A DNA stretch of 44,021 nt from Chryseosolibacter sp049791675. GTDB lineage: Bacteria; Bacteroidota; Bacteroidia; Cytophagales; Cyclobacteriaceae. The stretch is taken from the NCBI GenBank assembly GCA_049791675.1, contig JBARAD010000022.1:1-44021 (forward strand). The letters are read 5' to 3'. The notes beneath the pieces are model-generated. The model did not search any database. It saw only the letters and a list, made by a program, of their open reading frames with translations, and had not been told where the DNA came from. The position numbers and the translations under genes are program-made. Of the stretch, positions 1-7,629 are shown piece by piece (position 1 is the stretch's first letter; the number at the start of each line of letters is the position of its first letter).

Positions 1-594
1 TTCTATCCAATAGCGAACAACATGATTTTGATAGCGCTTGTCACGACCGTGAAACGTACGAAGGAAATTGCCCCAAGGAAAAGGTATCCTGAAATTTTGC
101 TGTATTTGTTTTTAGATTACGTTAGATACATACTGACTTAGTAGTCAGGTGCATCTAATGTTACCCAACCTTATTACCTTCTATTAGACTGCGATCCGGG
201 CTCCAAGCGTAAACATATAGAAAGCATGTGTAGACAGACCAACCACGATTGCGAGCGCGCGCTTCCAATACCTGTTCGATCGGCGCGATACCTCCATCGC
301 AAAATGTGTGCGTCCGCCAATAAAGTTATAATGTTGGGGACAGGAGGGATGTTCTAGCTTCTAAGGTAATAAGCTTTAGGGTGTGCACTGGACGGGTTTT
401 GTCATTTCCCTGAGTTATGCAACACTAAAATACTTGGTCAGTACGAAGCTGTGTCGAGCAAGCAAGCAGACTTCAAAATGTGGTTTTCTTTCTCATCACC
501 TTGGAGGATAGGGTGGATCGTCACCACAGATGCACAAAGGTTGGATGCCTTGGAATTATTATTATATTAGTTCAGCTTCCGTTATCAGCACCCA
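1..594. other. Intergenic stretch with no recognisable gene
   Basis: No open frame here has a recognisable domain or convincing coding character, and the frames that reach into 595-950 are shadows of the MutS-like gene. A short inverted repeat, CTGAC (133-137) and GTCAG (144-148) around a 6-base loop, is the only structure I see. The in-frame stop TAG at 568-570 limits how far the downstream gene could extend. The window edge cuts whatever lies to the left. Confidence 0.5.
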
Positions 595-2259
595 ATGGTT
601 TACCTGTCCATTTCCGCAATTATTACTGTATTCATCATTCTTTACCTGGATGCGACATCGAAGAACAGGCGCAGAGAACGTCTTCAAAGCATTCGCAACG
701 CATGGGGCACTCCCAGCACTGATGATCGTAATTTTCACCGCATTGGCCGATATGCCGCACAATCGAAAGGGAAGATGTCGCACATGCTTTCTCAGCAAAC
801 GCTCGACGACATCGATTTTCAACAGCTCTTTTCTTTTATTGACCGTACGAGCAGTGCCGTTGGTCAGCAATTTTTGTTTCGGCAGGTGCTGTACCCCTTT
901 CATCCAATCGCAGACCTTGAGCGCCTGGATTCACTCGCCAATGTCATGACAGGCGATGCGGTTTCCCGCGAGAAAATTCAAAGCGAGCTGATGAAACTAA
1001 GTCACCCGGGTGCCTATAATCTTTGTAATCTCGTCGACCTGCAAGTCTCGCGAAGACCATCGTGGTTCAAATACCTGTATGTCACCCTGCTTCTTATTCC
1101 GGTTCTGTTAATATTGTCGTCCAAGTTTCCTGTCTGTTTTGCGCTGCTGTGTATACCGGTAACGATCAACACCCTGGTGCATTACTGGCACAGGAGCAAG
1201 ATGGGATTTTCTTTCAGTTCCTTTGCTGAACTGAGTACTTTGATGGACGTCGCCCGTAAAATTGTATCTAAATCCGGTTTTGAAAACGCTGCTGTGCAGG
1301 AAAGTCTCCAAGTACTGAAAGCTTTTAAATGGAAACTTATTCTTTTGAATCCCGGTAAGGCGACGATGAAGGATGATTTAAGTCAGTTTGGATACTACCT
1401 CAATGAACTGGTGAATGGAATCCTGCTTATCGAAGTATTCACTGTCTTAAGCCTGGAAAAGGTTTTGGAAAAGCGGAAAGGCGCCGTCGCCACGCTTTTT
1501 CATTTTGTCGGCGAAATTGACACGTCGGTTTCCATCGCTTCCCTGCGCGCCGGTGCTTCCATGACCTGTGTGCCGCGGTTCGTTGAAAGGAGAAAGGAAA
1601 TGTCGGCAAGCGAGCTTTACCACCCCCTTATTCCCAACTGTGTTAAAAACGACATCTATATCAATGGTAAAAGTGCATTGATTACCGGTTCCAACATGTC
1701 AGGCAAAACGACCTTTTTGAGGAGTTTTGTGATCAATTCCATCCTCGCCCAAAGTATTTACACATGCTTTGCGAAGGAATTTGCTGCGCCATTCGTCAGG
1801 CAGTTTTCTTCCATCCGGATTGACGATAACCTTTTTCAGGGTAGAAGTTATTTCTTCGAGGAAGTAAATGTGATTGGATTATTCATCGAAGAAATGCAAT
1901 CGGGCTCCCAGAATTTGTTTATCCTGGATGAGGTTTTTAAAGGTACAAACTCGGTTGAAGGAACGGCGCTGGGAAAAGCAATATTATCCTACCTGAATCG
2001 GGGAGATAATATTGTGATGGTGTCCACACATGACATGGAACTATCGGAATTGCTCCGGGACGAGTATGATGTTTATCATTTTTCAGAGACCATAGAGAAT
2101 GGCAAACTTCACTTTGATCATACCCTGAAACAAGGCCCCTTGAAGACCAGAAATGCGATCCGATTACTTGAGCTCGGTAATTTTCCAGCCGAGATCACCA
2201 GCGAGGCACGCGCCCTGACTTCCGGTTTCTCTTTACGGAAGATAAATGGGGAGGGGTAA
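595..2259 (+). CDS. Membrane-anchored MutS-like ATPase
   Basis: This 554-residue protein has the C-terminal ATPase core of the MutS family but not its mismatch-recognition or connector domains. Visible motifs are Walker A GSNMSGKT (365-372), Walker B LFILDEVFKGT (441-451, acidic pair D445-E446) and the switch histidine in VSTHD (476-480). Hydrophobic segments at about 5-20 and 160-197 suggest an N-terminal anchor and one or two further membrane helices, which canonical MutS and MutS2 lack. Such MutS-related membrane proteins are common in Bacteroidota and have no settled function. The start is the first ATG after an in-frame TAG at 568-570; no Shine-Dalgarno site is visible, which is normal for the phylum. 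Involvement in DNA repair is not shown by the sequence; the membrane location argues for another role of the ATPase fold. Confidence 0.85.
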   Translation: MVYLSISAIITVFIILYLDATSKNRRRERLQSIRNAWGTPSTDDRNFHRIGRYAAQSKGKMSHMLSQQTLDDIDFQQLFSFIDRTSSAVGQQFLFRQVLYPFHPIADLERLDSLANVMTGDAVSREKIQSELMKLSHPGAYNLCNLVDLQVSRRPSWFKYLYVTLLLIPVLLILSSKFPVCFALLCIPVTINTLVHYWHRSKMGFSFSSFAELSTLMDVARKIVSKSGFENAAVQESLQVLKAFKWKLILLNPGKATMKDDLSQFGYYLNELVNGILLIEVFTVLSLEKVLEKRKGAVATLFHFVGEIDTSVSIASLRAGASMTCVPRFVERRKEMSASELYHPLIPNCVKNDIYINGKSALITGSNMSGKTTFLRSFVINSILAQSIYTCFAKEFAAPFVRQFSSIRIDDNLFQGRSYFFEEVNVIGLFIEEMQSGSQNLFILDEVFKGTNSVEGTALGKAILSYLNRGDNIVMVSTHDMELSELLRDEYDVYHFSETIENGKLHFDHTLKQGPLKTRNAIRLLELGNFPAEITSEARALTSGFSLRKINGEG

Positions 2260-2440
2260 TTCCTGTCTGAAAAAAGCCATTATCCTCCTTTTCAACGACC
2301 GGGTCAGTAGCCCTGCTTTGTCATGTTTGAATTTTATGTTGGGTGCGGAAATTCACTTCGATCAGGCCTGCCTCCGTTTGCCCGATAGTGCGTACGTGGA
2401 AAGGATTTTCCTGGGGCAAACTGTTTACGCTCTCCATTTA

Positions 2441-2490
2441 ACCCTGGGTTAAAACCCAGGGCTATTCAATTTGAACCCCTTCAGGGTTTT
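2441..2490. repeat. REP-like double palindrome
   Basis: Two hairpins lie in tandem. The first has a perfect 9-bp stem CCCTGGGTT (2442-2450) and AACCCAGGG (2453-2461) with a 2-base loop. The second has AACCC (2474-2478) and GGGTT (2484-2488) with a 5-base loop. The spacer is A/T-rich. The arrangement resembles dispersed palindromic elements that accompany RAYT transposases in many bacteria; I recall similar elements in Bacteroidota genomes but cannot test copy number. It may also end transcription of the MutS-like gene. No transposase is present nearby. Confidence 0.6.
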
Positions 2491-2517
2491 AACATGACAA
2501 AATAGATCGCCGTCGGT

Positions 2518-2548
2518 TTTGAACTTTCATTCCGACCTTATATATTTA
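2518..2548 (+). promoter_or_regulatory. Bacteroidota-type promoter of the PadR operon
   Basis: A -33 element TTTG (2518-2521) is followed after 19 bases by TATATTTA (2541-2548), one mismatch from the Bacteroidota -7 consensus TAnnTTTG. Transcription would start near 2555, leaving a leader of about 18 bases before the ATG at 2573. An octamer TTATATAT occurs at 2538-2545 and again at 2555-2562, overlapping the -7 region and the expected start site. It could serve as the binding site for autorepression by PadR, although simple A/T richness could also explain it. Confidence 0.55.
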
Positions 2549-2572
2549 AGTAAGTTATATATATATATAGGG

Positions 2573-2935
2573 ATGTCAGGCAACGAATTCATAAAGGGTA
2601 CGCTCAAAACGATCATTCTGAAGCTTCTGGCCCAGAATAAGAAGATGTATGGCTATGAGATCACCCAACGGGTCGCTCAGTTGTCGAAGGATGAGATCAA
2701 ACTGACCTTCGGGGCGTTGTACCCTACTTTATACAAGCTTGAGGCGGAAGGATTGCTCGTTACGACCACCGAGATCGTTGATAACCGCGCCCGTAAATAT
2801 TATTCACTTACTGCAGCGGGACGAAAACTGGCAAAAGTAAAAGTATCCGAACTGCAACGATTTTCTGAAATACTCAGTGCGATCCTGGCGGACAGCTCGA
2901 AACCGAACGTAAGCCTGAAGCTATGGGGAAGCTGA
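2573..2935 (+). CDS. PadR family transcriptional regulator
   Basis: A 120-residue winged-helix repressor of the PadR family. The N-terminal half matches the family core (IKGTLKTIILKLL, then MYGYEITQRV and LTFGALYPTLYKLEAEGLL), with the wing at about 65-80 followed by YYSLTAAGR. Short PadR proteins lacking the long C-terminal dimerisation arm are typical of Bacteroidota and usually control an adjacent membrane protein. I place the start at the ATG at 2573, not the upstream TTG at 2519, because homology begins there and the promoter overlaps the upstream part. Its last 13 bases overlap the next gene, so the two are probably translationally coupled and the membrane protein is the likely regulatory target. 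The inducing signal is unknown. Confidence 0.9.
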   Translation: MSGNEFIKGTLKTIILKLLAQNKKMYGYEITQRVAQLSKDEIKLTFGALYPTLYKLEAEGLLVTTTEIVDNRARKYYSLTAAGRKLAKVKVSELQRFSEILSAILADSSKPNVSLKLWGS

Positions 2936-4104
2936 ATAGCGAACAACGAAACATATTGCGGGAATTTCTTGAAGCACAGGGCCTTTCTTTCAAACCGCTC
3001 CGGGACGAAATGATGGACCACATCAGCTGTGACGTGGAAGACCGGATGATGAGCGGAATTTCCTTCGAGGAAGCCTGGGTTCAATCCGTGGGCGACATCC
3101 CAGATCATCATTTTCAAAACATACAACAACAGATTATGGAAACCATCAACAATCGCTTCGGCTGGTCCCAGGGTTTTTCGTTCGTTGCGCTCGCGCTCCT
3201 GCTGATTAGTACCATATTTAAAGTGCTGCACCTCCAATTTGCCGGGGAAGTGCTTCTTTTATCGTTTGCGTTTATTGCGGCCGCCCTCCTGACGACATCG
3301 CTATCCGGTGTCTTTCTGAACAATGGGAAGAAAGGAGCGGCGAGAGTCCTGGGTCTGATCCTTGGATTGATATTCATGTTATTTGGCTTCAGTTTTAAGA
3401 TTTTACACCTTACTGGTGCCGACCAGCTTATCGTACTGGCTGTGACAGTGCTCATCATTGCATTGCTCGCCAATTCGTTTTATGTATATCGCTATGCTTC
3501 CGGCCAGGGCAATCTGCTCACGTACCTGCATGAAAAGTACACACCGGGCATCGAACGTTTCTTTTTGTTACTACTGATCCCGCTGACTGTCTATAAACTC
3601 TTGACGCTATGGTTTGACTCAGAAGCCTACGTCGGAAACATGGTGCTTCTCGTCATCATACTTGGCGGCGGACTCCAGTTCATCGCGCTCTGCTGGCGCA
3701 CAATGGAAAAGGATCTGTCAAAGAGAAACACACTTACGCTAATGGCGATCGTCATTTGCTGCATATCATTGGTGCTGGTCTTTCTGGGACCCCTGTTAAC
3801 CTTCGAGATCCGCGTCACTATGATCATTGTCTTTAATATCGTGGCAGCATGGCTTTCCTATCGGATGGAGGAGGAACCGAAGCGGTCTGTCTCGCTGATC
3901 ATGGCGTGTCTTGTTCCGGTTTTATTTTTGGGATGGGCACTGATCCGTCTCAATTTGATGCCAATAACGTATAGCTGGATGTTTTTCAACGTTCCGTTGA
4001 TGCTCTTGCTTGTTGCGGGTATTTTCATTTCACGCAAATACAGCAGCGTGCGAACATTTCTGATCGTTTCCGTGAGCGGTTATCTGTTTGATTATCTGGC
4101 GTAG
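2923..4104 (+). CDS. Polytopic membrane protein paired with PadR
   Basis: The 393-residue product starts with a soluble helical domain (about 1-75, with LRDEMMDHISCDVEDRM) that resembles the permease-prefix or HAAS-like domains often encoded next to PadR regulators. About ten hydrophobic helices follow between residues 85 and 390, with very few charged residues. No transporter signature or catalytic motif is visible. The ATG lies inside the end of the PadR gene (13-base overlap), so co-expression is nearly certain. By analogy with other PadR-coupled membrane proteins it may sense or respond to envelope stress or drugs, but this is inference. The membrane topology call is strong; the function is unknown. 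Confidence 0.75.
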   Translation: MGKLNSEQRNILREFLEAQGLSFKPLRDEMMDHISCDVEDRMMSGISFEEAWVQSVGDIPDHHFQNIQQQIMETINNRFGWSQGFSFVALALLLISTIFKVLHLQFAGEVLLLSFAFIAAALLTTSLSGVFLNNGKKGAARVLGLILGLIFMLFGFSFKILHLTGADQLIVLAVTVLIIALLANSFYVYRYASGQGNLLTYLHEKYTPGIERFFLLLLIPLTVYKLLTLWFDSEAYVGNMVLLVIILGGGLQFIALCWRTMEKDLSKRNTLTLMAIVICCISLVLVFLGPLLTFEIRVTMIIVFNIVAAWLSYRMEEEPKRSVSLIMACLVPVLFLGWALIRLNLMPITYSWMFFNVPLMLLLVAGIFISRKYSSVRTFLIVSVSGYLFDYLA

Positions 4105-4149
4105 GCCATCGGGCACCATTGCCACTGTGATCCGGCGGGCCTTTTCAGA

Positions 4150-4181
4150 TTTGTTCGTGTTCATGCTGCGGAGTATATTCG
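4150..4181 (+). promoter_or_regulatory. Predicted promoter of the secreted orphan gene
   Basis: TTTG (4150-4153) is followed after 20 bases by TATATTCG (4174-4181), which has seven of eight positions of a TAnnTTTG element if C is tolerated at position 7. The start of transcription would be near 4188, about 19 bases before the ATG at 4207. This supports separate transcription of the downstream gene from the PadR operon. Confidence 0.5.
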
Positions 4182-4206
4182 GGTACTCCTAAAATGAAAC
4201 CTATCT

Positions 4207-4815
4207 ATGAAATTCTTTACCCTGCTGCTTTTGCTCTTCATCCCGGCCATGTTATTGGCACAGTCCGGAAAAACATCCAAGGTTCGCTCCTCCCAAAAAC
4301 AATTCGTTCTTTTTGACGAGGTGTTCACTTTCACCAAAGAGGATGCAGATAACTCCAAACCGAGCAAATCTCATTATTATGTGACGGGAAACCGGGTAAA
4401 TCCGGACCGGCCAAAAGATTGGACGTCCCCGGTGGACTACCGCAATGGAACGGTGCACATCCGCCTGGAGGTTCTGGAGAAGCCGCCCGGTAATGAAGCT
4501 ACCACCTGGAGCCTATGCTACATTCCTAACAAAGGCCAGGGCAACGGTTACGGATGCACCAATACGGGTGTATATTCCGAAGCCGGTGTCTATGAAAAGG
4601 ATGTGCCCATGACTTCGTTCTGGGAAAATGAAGCCATCGTCTGGTCGGAAGGGATCAAACAAATGGACCTTGTCATCAAAGACAACAGCGGAGGCCAGGG
4701 CCACGCGCACAAAAGAACGGACCACGAAAAGTTCTTCCCTACAAGGGTGCGCATCTCCATGATACAGGTGGCGGCGGGTGAAACGTATGATCCATCGTGG
4801 ATGGGCACCCGTTGA
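4207..4815 (+). CDS. Secreted protein of unknown function
   Basis: A 202-residue protein with a clear signal peptide (MKFFTLLLLLFIPAMLLAQ, cleavage after about residue 19). The mature part is polar and rich in Gly, Asn, Asp and aromatic residues, with two cysteines (in LCYIPN and GYGCTN) close enough to form a disulphide. It contains a stretch reading VIKDNSGGQGHAHKRTDH with several histidines that could bind metal. The pattern suggests a compact beta-sandwich domain, but I recognise no family. It has its own promoter candidate and no operon partner, since the next gene is on the opposite strand. Probably periplasmic or extracellular; the function is unknown. Confidence 0.7.
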   Translation: MKFFTLLLLLFIPAMLLAQSGKTSKVRSSQKQFVLFDEVFTFTKEDADNSKPSKSHYYVTGNRVNPDRPKDWTSPVDYRNGTVHIRLEVLEKPPGNEATTWSLCYIPNKGQGNGYGCTNTGVYSEAGVYEKDVPMTSFWENEAIVWSEGIKQMDLVIKDNSGGQGHAHKRTDHEKFFPTRVRISMIQVAAGETYDPSWMGTR

Positions 4816-4903
4816 AACGATTCAATTATGTAGGAGGTGCGTGCATGACTTCAACGCATTGGAAACTACGAGCATGATATCTTATTAAAGGGTCTGCGGC
4901 TTC

Positions 4904-4930
4904 CTTTGCGATCTCTTTGCGCGCTTTACG
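4904..4930. repeat. Short CTTTGCG-type repeat cluster
   Basis: CTTTGCG occurs at 4904-4910 and 4915-4921, and a variant CTTTACG at 4924-4930, in the 3' intergenic region between convergent genes. Similar CTTTGCG or CGCAAAG strings recur in intergenic DNA of many Bacteroidota, but three units are too few to be sure this is more than chance. Confidence 0.35.
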
Positions 4931-4942
4931 CGATATTGAGAT

Positions 4943-5521
4943 CTACAACATTCCAGGACGGAAATATTTTTTCCGGCTGATCACCTTTCCCGAAACCATA
5001 AACTCACCTTCACCCATGTAATGCAAGGTCTGCGGATGTTTCGGTGATTTCGCAACGTGCGCCGCCACTACCTTCCAAATGAAAAAGTTGTATTTCCTCA
5101 CAAGGCTGTCGTCATAGAGACTGCACTCGAAGTTCGCGTAACACTCACGTATCAATGGCGCCTTCACTTTCTTTGCCTTCACCGCCGTGAGGCCGAACTT
5201 GTCGAACTTGTCGAGTTCGTCTCCAGTAGTATTACCTATTTTAACCACCTCATCAATCAATGCCGTCGTTGGCAGGTTGATGACACATTCTTTGCTTCGG
5301 CGCACCATGTCAAAGCTGTGGTTCGCGGAAGAGATCACACACCCGAGAAGCGCCGGCGTAAATTCCATCATCGAATGCCAGTTCATGGTCATGATGTTTG
5401 TGCGGCCATCCCAGGCAGAAGTTACCAGTACAAGGGGACCAGGTTCGAGGTAACGCCGGACTTCAATTAAAGGAAGGCTCACCTTTGTAAACTGCTTTCG
5501 CTGCGTTTTAATGTCTGTCAT
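4943..5521 (-). CDS. Flavin reductase family protein
   Basis: A 192-residue protein of the flavin reductase / DIM6-NTAB family, which binds FMN in a split-barrel fold and usually reduces flavin with NAD(P)H. Family features are the N-terminal PGPLVLVTS strand, NIMTMNWHSMMEFTP (about 42-56), the SSANHSFDMVR segment (about 64-74) and CVINLPT (about 78-84). No signal peptide, so it is cytoplasmic. It starts 12 bases after the stop of the serine hydrolase gene on the same strand and is probably co-transcribed. The electron acceptor or partner oxygenase cannot be told; no monooxygenase is adjacent. Confidence 0.88.
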   Translation of the reverse strand: MTDIKTQRKQFTKVSLPLIEVRRYLEPGPLVLVTSAWDGRTNIMTMNWHSMMEFTPALLGCVISSANHSFDMVRRSKECVINLPTTALIDEVVKIGNTTGDELDKFDKFGLTAVKAKKVKAPLIRECYANFECSLYDDSLVRKYNFFIWKVVAAHVAKSPKHPQTLHYMGEGEFMVSGKVISRKKYFRPGML

Positions 5522-5533
5522 ACCGATCGTAGT

Positions 5534-6823
5534 TTAACGCGTATGTACGTACGTACTGCTGTCATACGGGAAATATCCCTCCCAATACCAGGGCGTATAA
5601 GGATTTCCGAGACAGTATTCTATCAGGTACTTAAATATGCTTTCCGCGTTATCACTGTTTGACATCATGATCAACCCGGTGCCCTTCTCCGGAAATCCGA
5701 CGGCATAGTGCTGCCATCCGTCATCATGACCCTCTTTGAAGAATGCTTTTCCATAGGGAGTCTCATACAATCCAAATCCTAAACCATAACTGAGCCTTAT
5801 TTTGTCATGCTCATTCGTATCGACTGTGGCGTTGGGACCAAATTGTTGTTTCGAAGTTATTCTTATCTGAGGCGTGAGAAGGTCCCGATGACGCCTTTCT
5901 TTCTGTGACAGCACATTCATGAAAAAGATCGTATAATCTTCCAGGGTCGTTGACATCGAGCCGGATGCACTGGGTAGATTTCTTTTGGGGATACCCAGAT
6001 CATTCCCATCGATACTGTGCCCGCGCGCGTGATGCCCTTCATAAGCCCTTTGCCAGACGTAACTGGTGCGATCCATGTTGAGCGGCGAGAAGACTTTTTC
6101 GACTGCGATCTCTTCGAAATCCCTGCCCGTCACTTCTTCAAGGATCAGTTGCAACAAAAATATACCCTCGCCGGAATAGGCGTAATGGCTACCGGGATCG
6201 AATTTTATTCTTAATCTGTCGTCGTCTTCCAGCCATCGCCAGTTAGGAAAGCCGGTGGTATGGCTTAAACACATGCGCGGTGTGATCTGTTTGTAACGTT
6301 CGTCACCTTCAAGGTCTGTGTAATCAATAAAGTTCGCGCCGAGTAGCTGCTGAAAGGTATTGGTCTTGAATGCATGCAAAGGTTCCTCCAGGTATTTATA
6401 CAGCGGAGTGTCCAGATGAATCACGTTTTCTTCTGCGAGCTGCAGCACGACGTCTGCAAATATCGTTTTGCTGAAAGACGCGGCGTCGAAGATCGTTCCT
6501 GGTGTGAATGGTTCATTCTTTCGGGTGTCCTTCATCCCGGAATATTGCTGATACACCAGACTGTGATCATTGATGATGGAGATGGCCATCCCGGCAACGC
6601 CGGCTTTCTGCATCCGGGAATTCACAAAAGCGGTAACGGCATCGGGAGTGAGTACGGTGGAATCCAGTCTCATGATATTGCTGGTATTGACAAAAACGGG
6701 CGGCGTTGACTTTATTTTGACACGGTCGTCGACACTGAAGTAAAGAAAAGCAGCGATCAACGGGATCATCATCAGGACGGCGATGAGAAAGCTGATGAAC
6801 AGGCGCTTACCGGTTATTTTCAT
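5534..6823 (-). CDS. Membrane-anchored serine hydrolase (class C beta-lactamase fold)
   Basis: A 429-residue protein with an N-terminal membrane segment (about 9-29) and a periplasmic beta-lactamase/penicillin-binding-like domain. The catalytic S-x-x-K is SFSK (116-119). The tyrosine motif reads YSG (216-218), not the usual YxN, and the third motif appears as GHDDGW near the C-terminus, resembling the HxG variant of esterases and DD-peptidase relatives. These proteins act as esterases, peptidases or amidases on D-amino acid or cell-wall substrates; true antibiotic resistance is not implied. It is followed at 12 bases by the flavin reductase gene. The start is chosen as the ATG directly before the lysine/arginine-rich signal-anchor. 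Confidence 0.85.
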   Translation of the reverse strand: MKITGKRLFISFLIAVLMMIPLIAAFLYFSVDDRVKIKSTPPVFVNTSNIMRLDSTVLTPDAVTAFVNSRMQKAGVAGMAISIINDHSLVYQQYSGMKDTRKNEPFTPGTIFDAASFSKTIFADVVLQLAEENVIHLDTPLYKYLEEPLHAFKTNTFQQLLGANFIDYTDLEGDERYKQITPRMCLSHTTGFPNWRWLEDDDRLRIKFDPGSHYAYSGEGIFLLQLILEEVTGRDFEEIAVEKVFSPLNMDRTSYVWQRAYEGHHARGHSIDGNDLGIPKRNLPSASGSMSTTLEDYTIFFMNVLSQKERRHRDLLTPQIRITSKQQFGPNATVDTNEHDKIRLSYGLGFGLYETPYGKAFFKEGHDDGWQHYAVGFPEKGTGLIMMSNSDNAESIFKYLIEYCLGNPYTPWYWEGYFPYDSSTYVHTR

Positions 6824-7048
6824 TTCAGTTCTGGGATGCGCGGGTGATGGTAAAGATTATAAAGATAACCGATCCCACCGCAGTAAGCATTGATGCCGCT
6901 GTTTTTTTGCCGGATTCGCGCCCCGTAATTGTCGTGATCACACCGCGTGATTTTCCCGGAAATCTGCCAACTTCGGTATGTCAACCACGGCTGAAGCAAG
7001 TGACATCGGCTGCGGGTATCAATCAGGTTTTACGAAAAGATCAAGACT

Positions 7049-7507
7049 ATGGAAAAGCTGACATTCAAGATCACCATTGACGCGCCAAGGGAATATGTAT
7101 GGGACATCCTGTGGAATGACGCGACGTATCAGGAATGGACCTCCGTTTTTGCGCCTGGTTCGCGTGCCGAATCAGATTGGAATCAAGGTAGCAAGATTCT
7201 GTTCCTCGATGGAAAGGGGGAGGGCATGGTGTCGTCTATTGCCGTGAAGAAAGTTCCTGAGTTTATGTCATTCAGGCACCTCGGTGAAGTCCACGGTGGT
7301 GTTGAAGATAAACAATCCGCCGCGTGGTCTGGCGCTACGGAAGATTATCGTTTGAAATCGGTTAACGGTAAGACCGAATTAAGCGTCGAGATGGATATTA
7401 CTGAAGAGTTCAAAGATTATTTTTCGGAAATGTGGCCGAAGGCGCTGGAGAAATTGAAATCAATTATCGGAAGAAACAGGCAGGAGGCAGTGATAAGTCC
7501 GTCGTAA
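7049..7507 (+). CDS. SRPBCC (START-like / AHSA1-type) domain protein
   Basis: A 152-residue single-domain protein. It opens with the typical first strand and helix of the SRPBCC fold (FKITIDAPREYVWDILWND, then YQEWTSVFAPGS), has a central beta-sheet and closes with the long C-terminal helix (EMWPKALEKLKSII). The fold makes a hydrophobic pocket for lipids or small ligands, and AHSA1-like members in bacteria are mostly uncharacterised. No signal peptide, so it is cytoplasmic. The gene stands alone between divergent and convergent neighbours. The ligand is unknown. Confidence 0.82.
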   Translation: MEKLTFKITIDAPREYVWDILWNDATYQEWTSVFAPGSRAESDWNQGSKILFLDGKGEGMVSSIAVKKVPEFMSFRHLGEVHGGVEDKQSAAWSGATEDYRLKSVNGKTELSVEMDITEEFKDYFSEMWPKALEKLKSIIGRNRQEAVISPS

Positions 7508-7629
7508 TAAATGCAGTATGCTTTCCGGGCGAGCTATTTTTCGATTATCGTTATGGTCACGTGTGAATCTCCGCACGCCTCAAGCGCCCCGTAGACCGGT
7601 GACGCTGAGGGTGAGAAGGGGATGTTCAT

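Noticed and set aside
2246..2452. 68-codon open frame after the MutS-like gene
   Set aside because: It overlaps the MutS-like gene end and runs into the REP-like palindrome; no domain, no signal, no conserved pattern.
6844..7080. 78-codon open frame upstream of the SRPBCC gene
   Set aside because: It overlaps the start of the well-supported SRPBCC gene in another frame and has no recognisable features.
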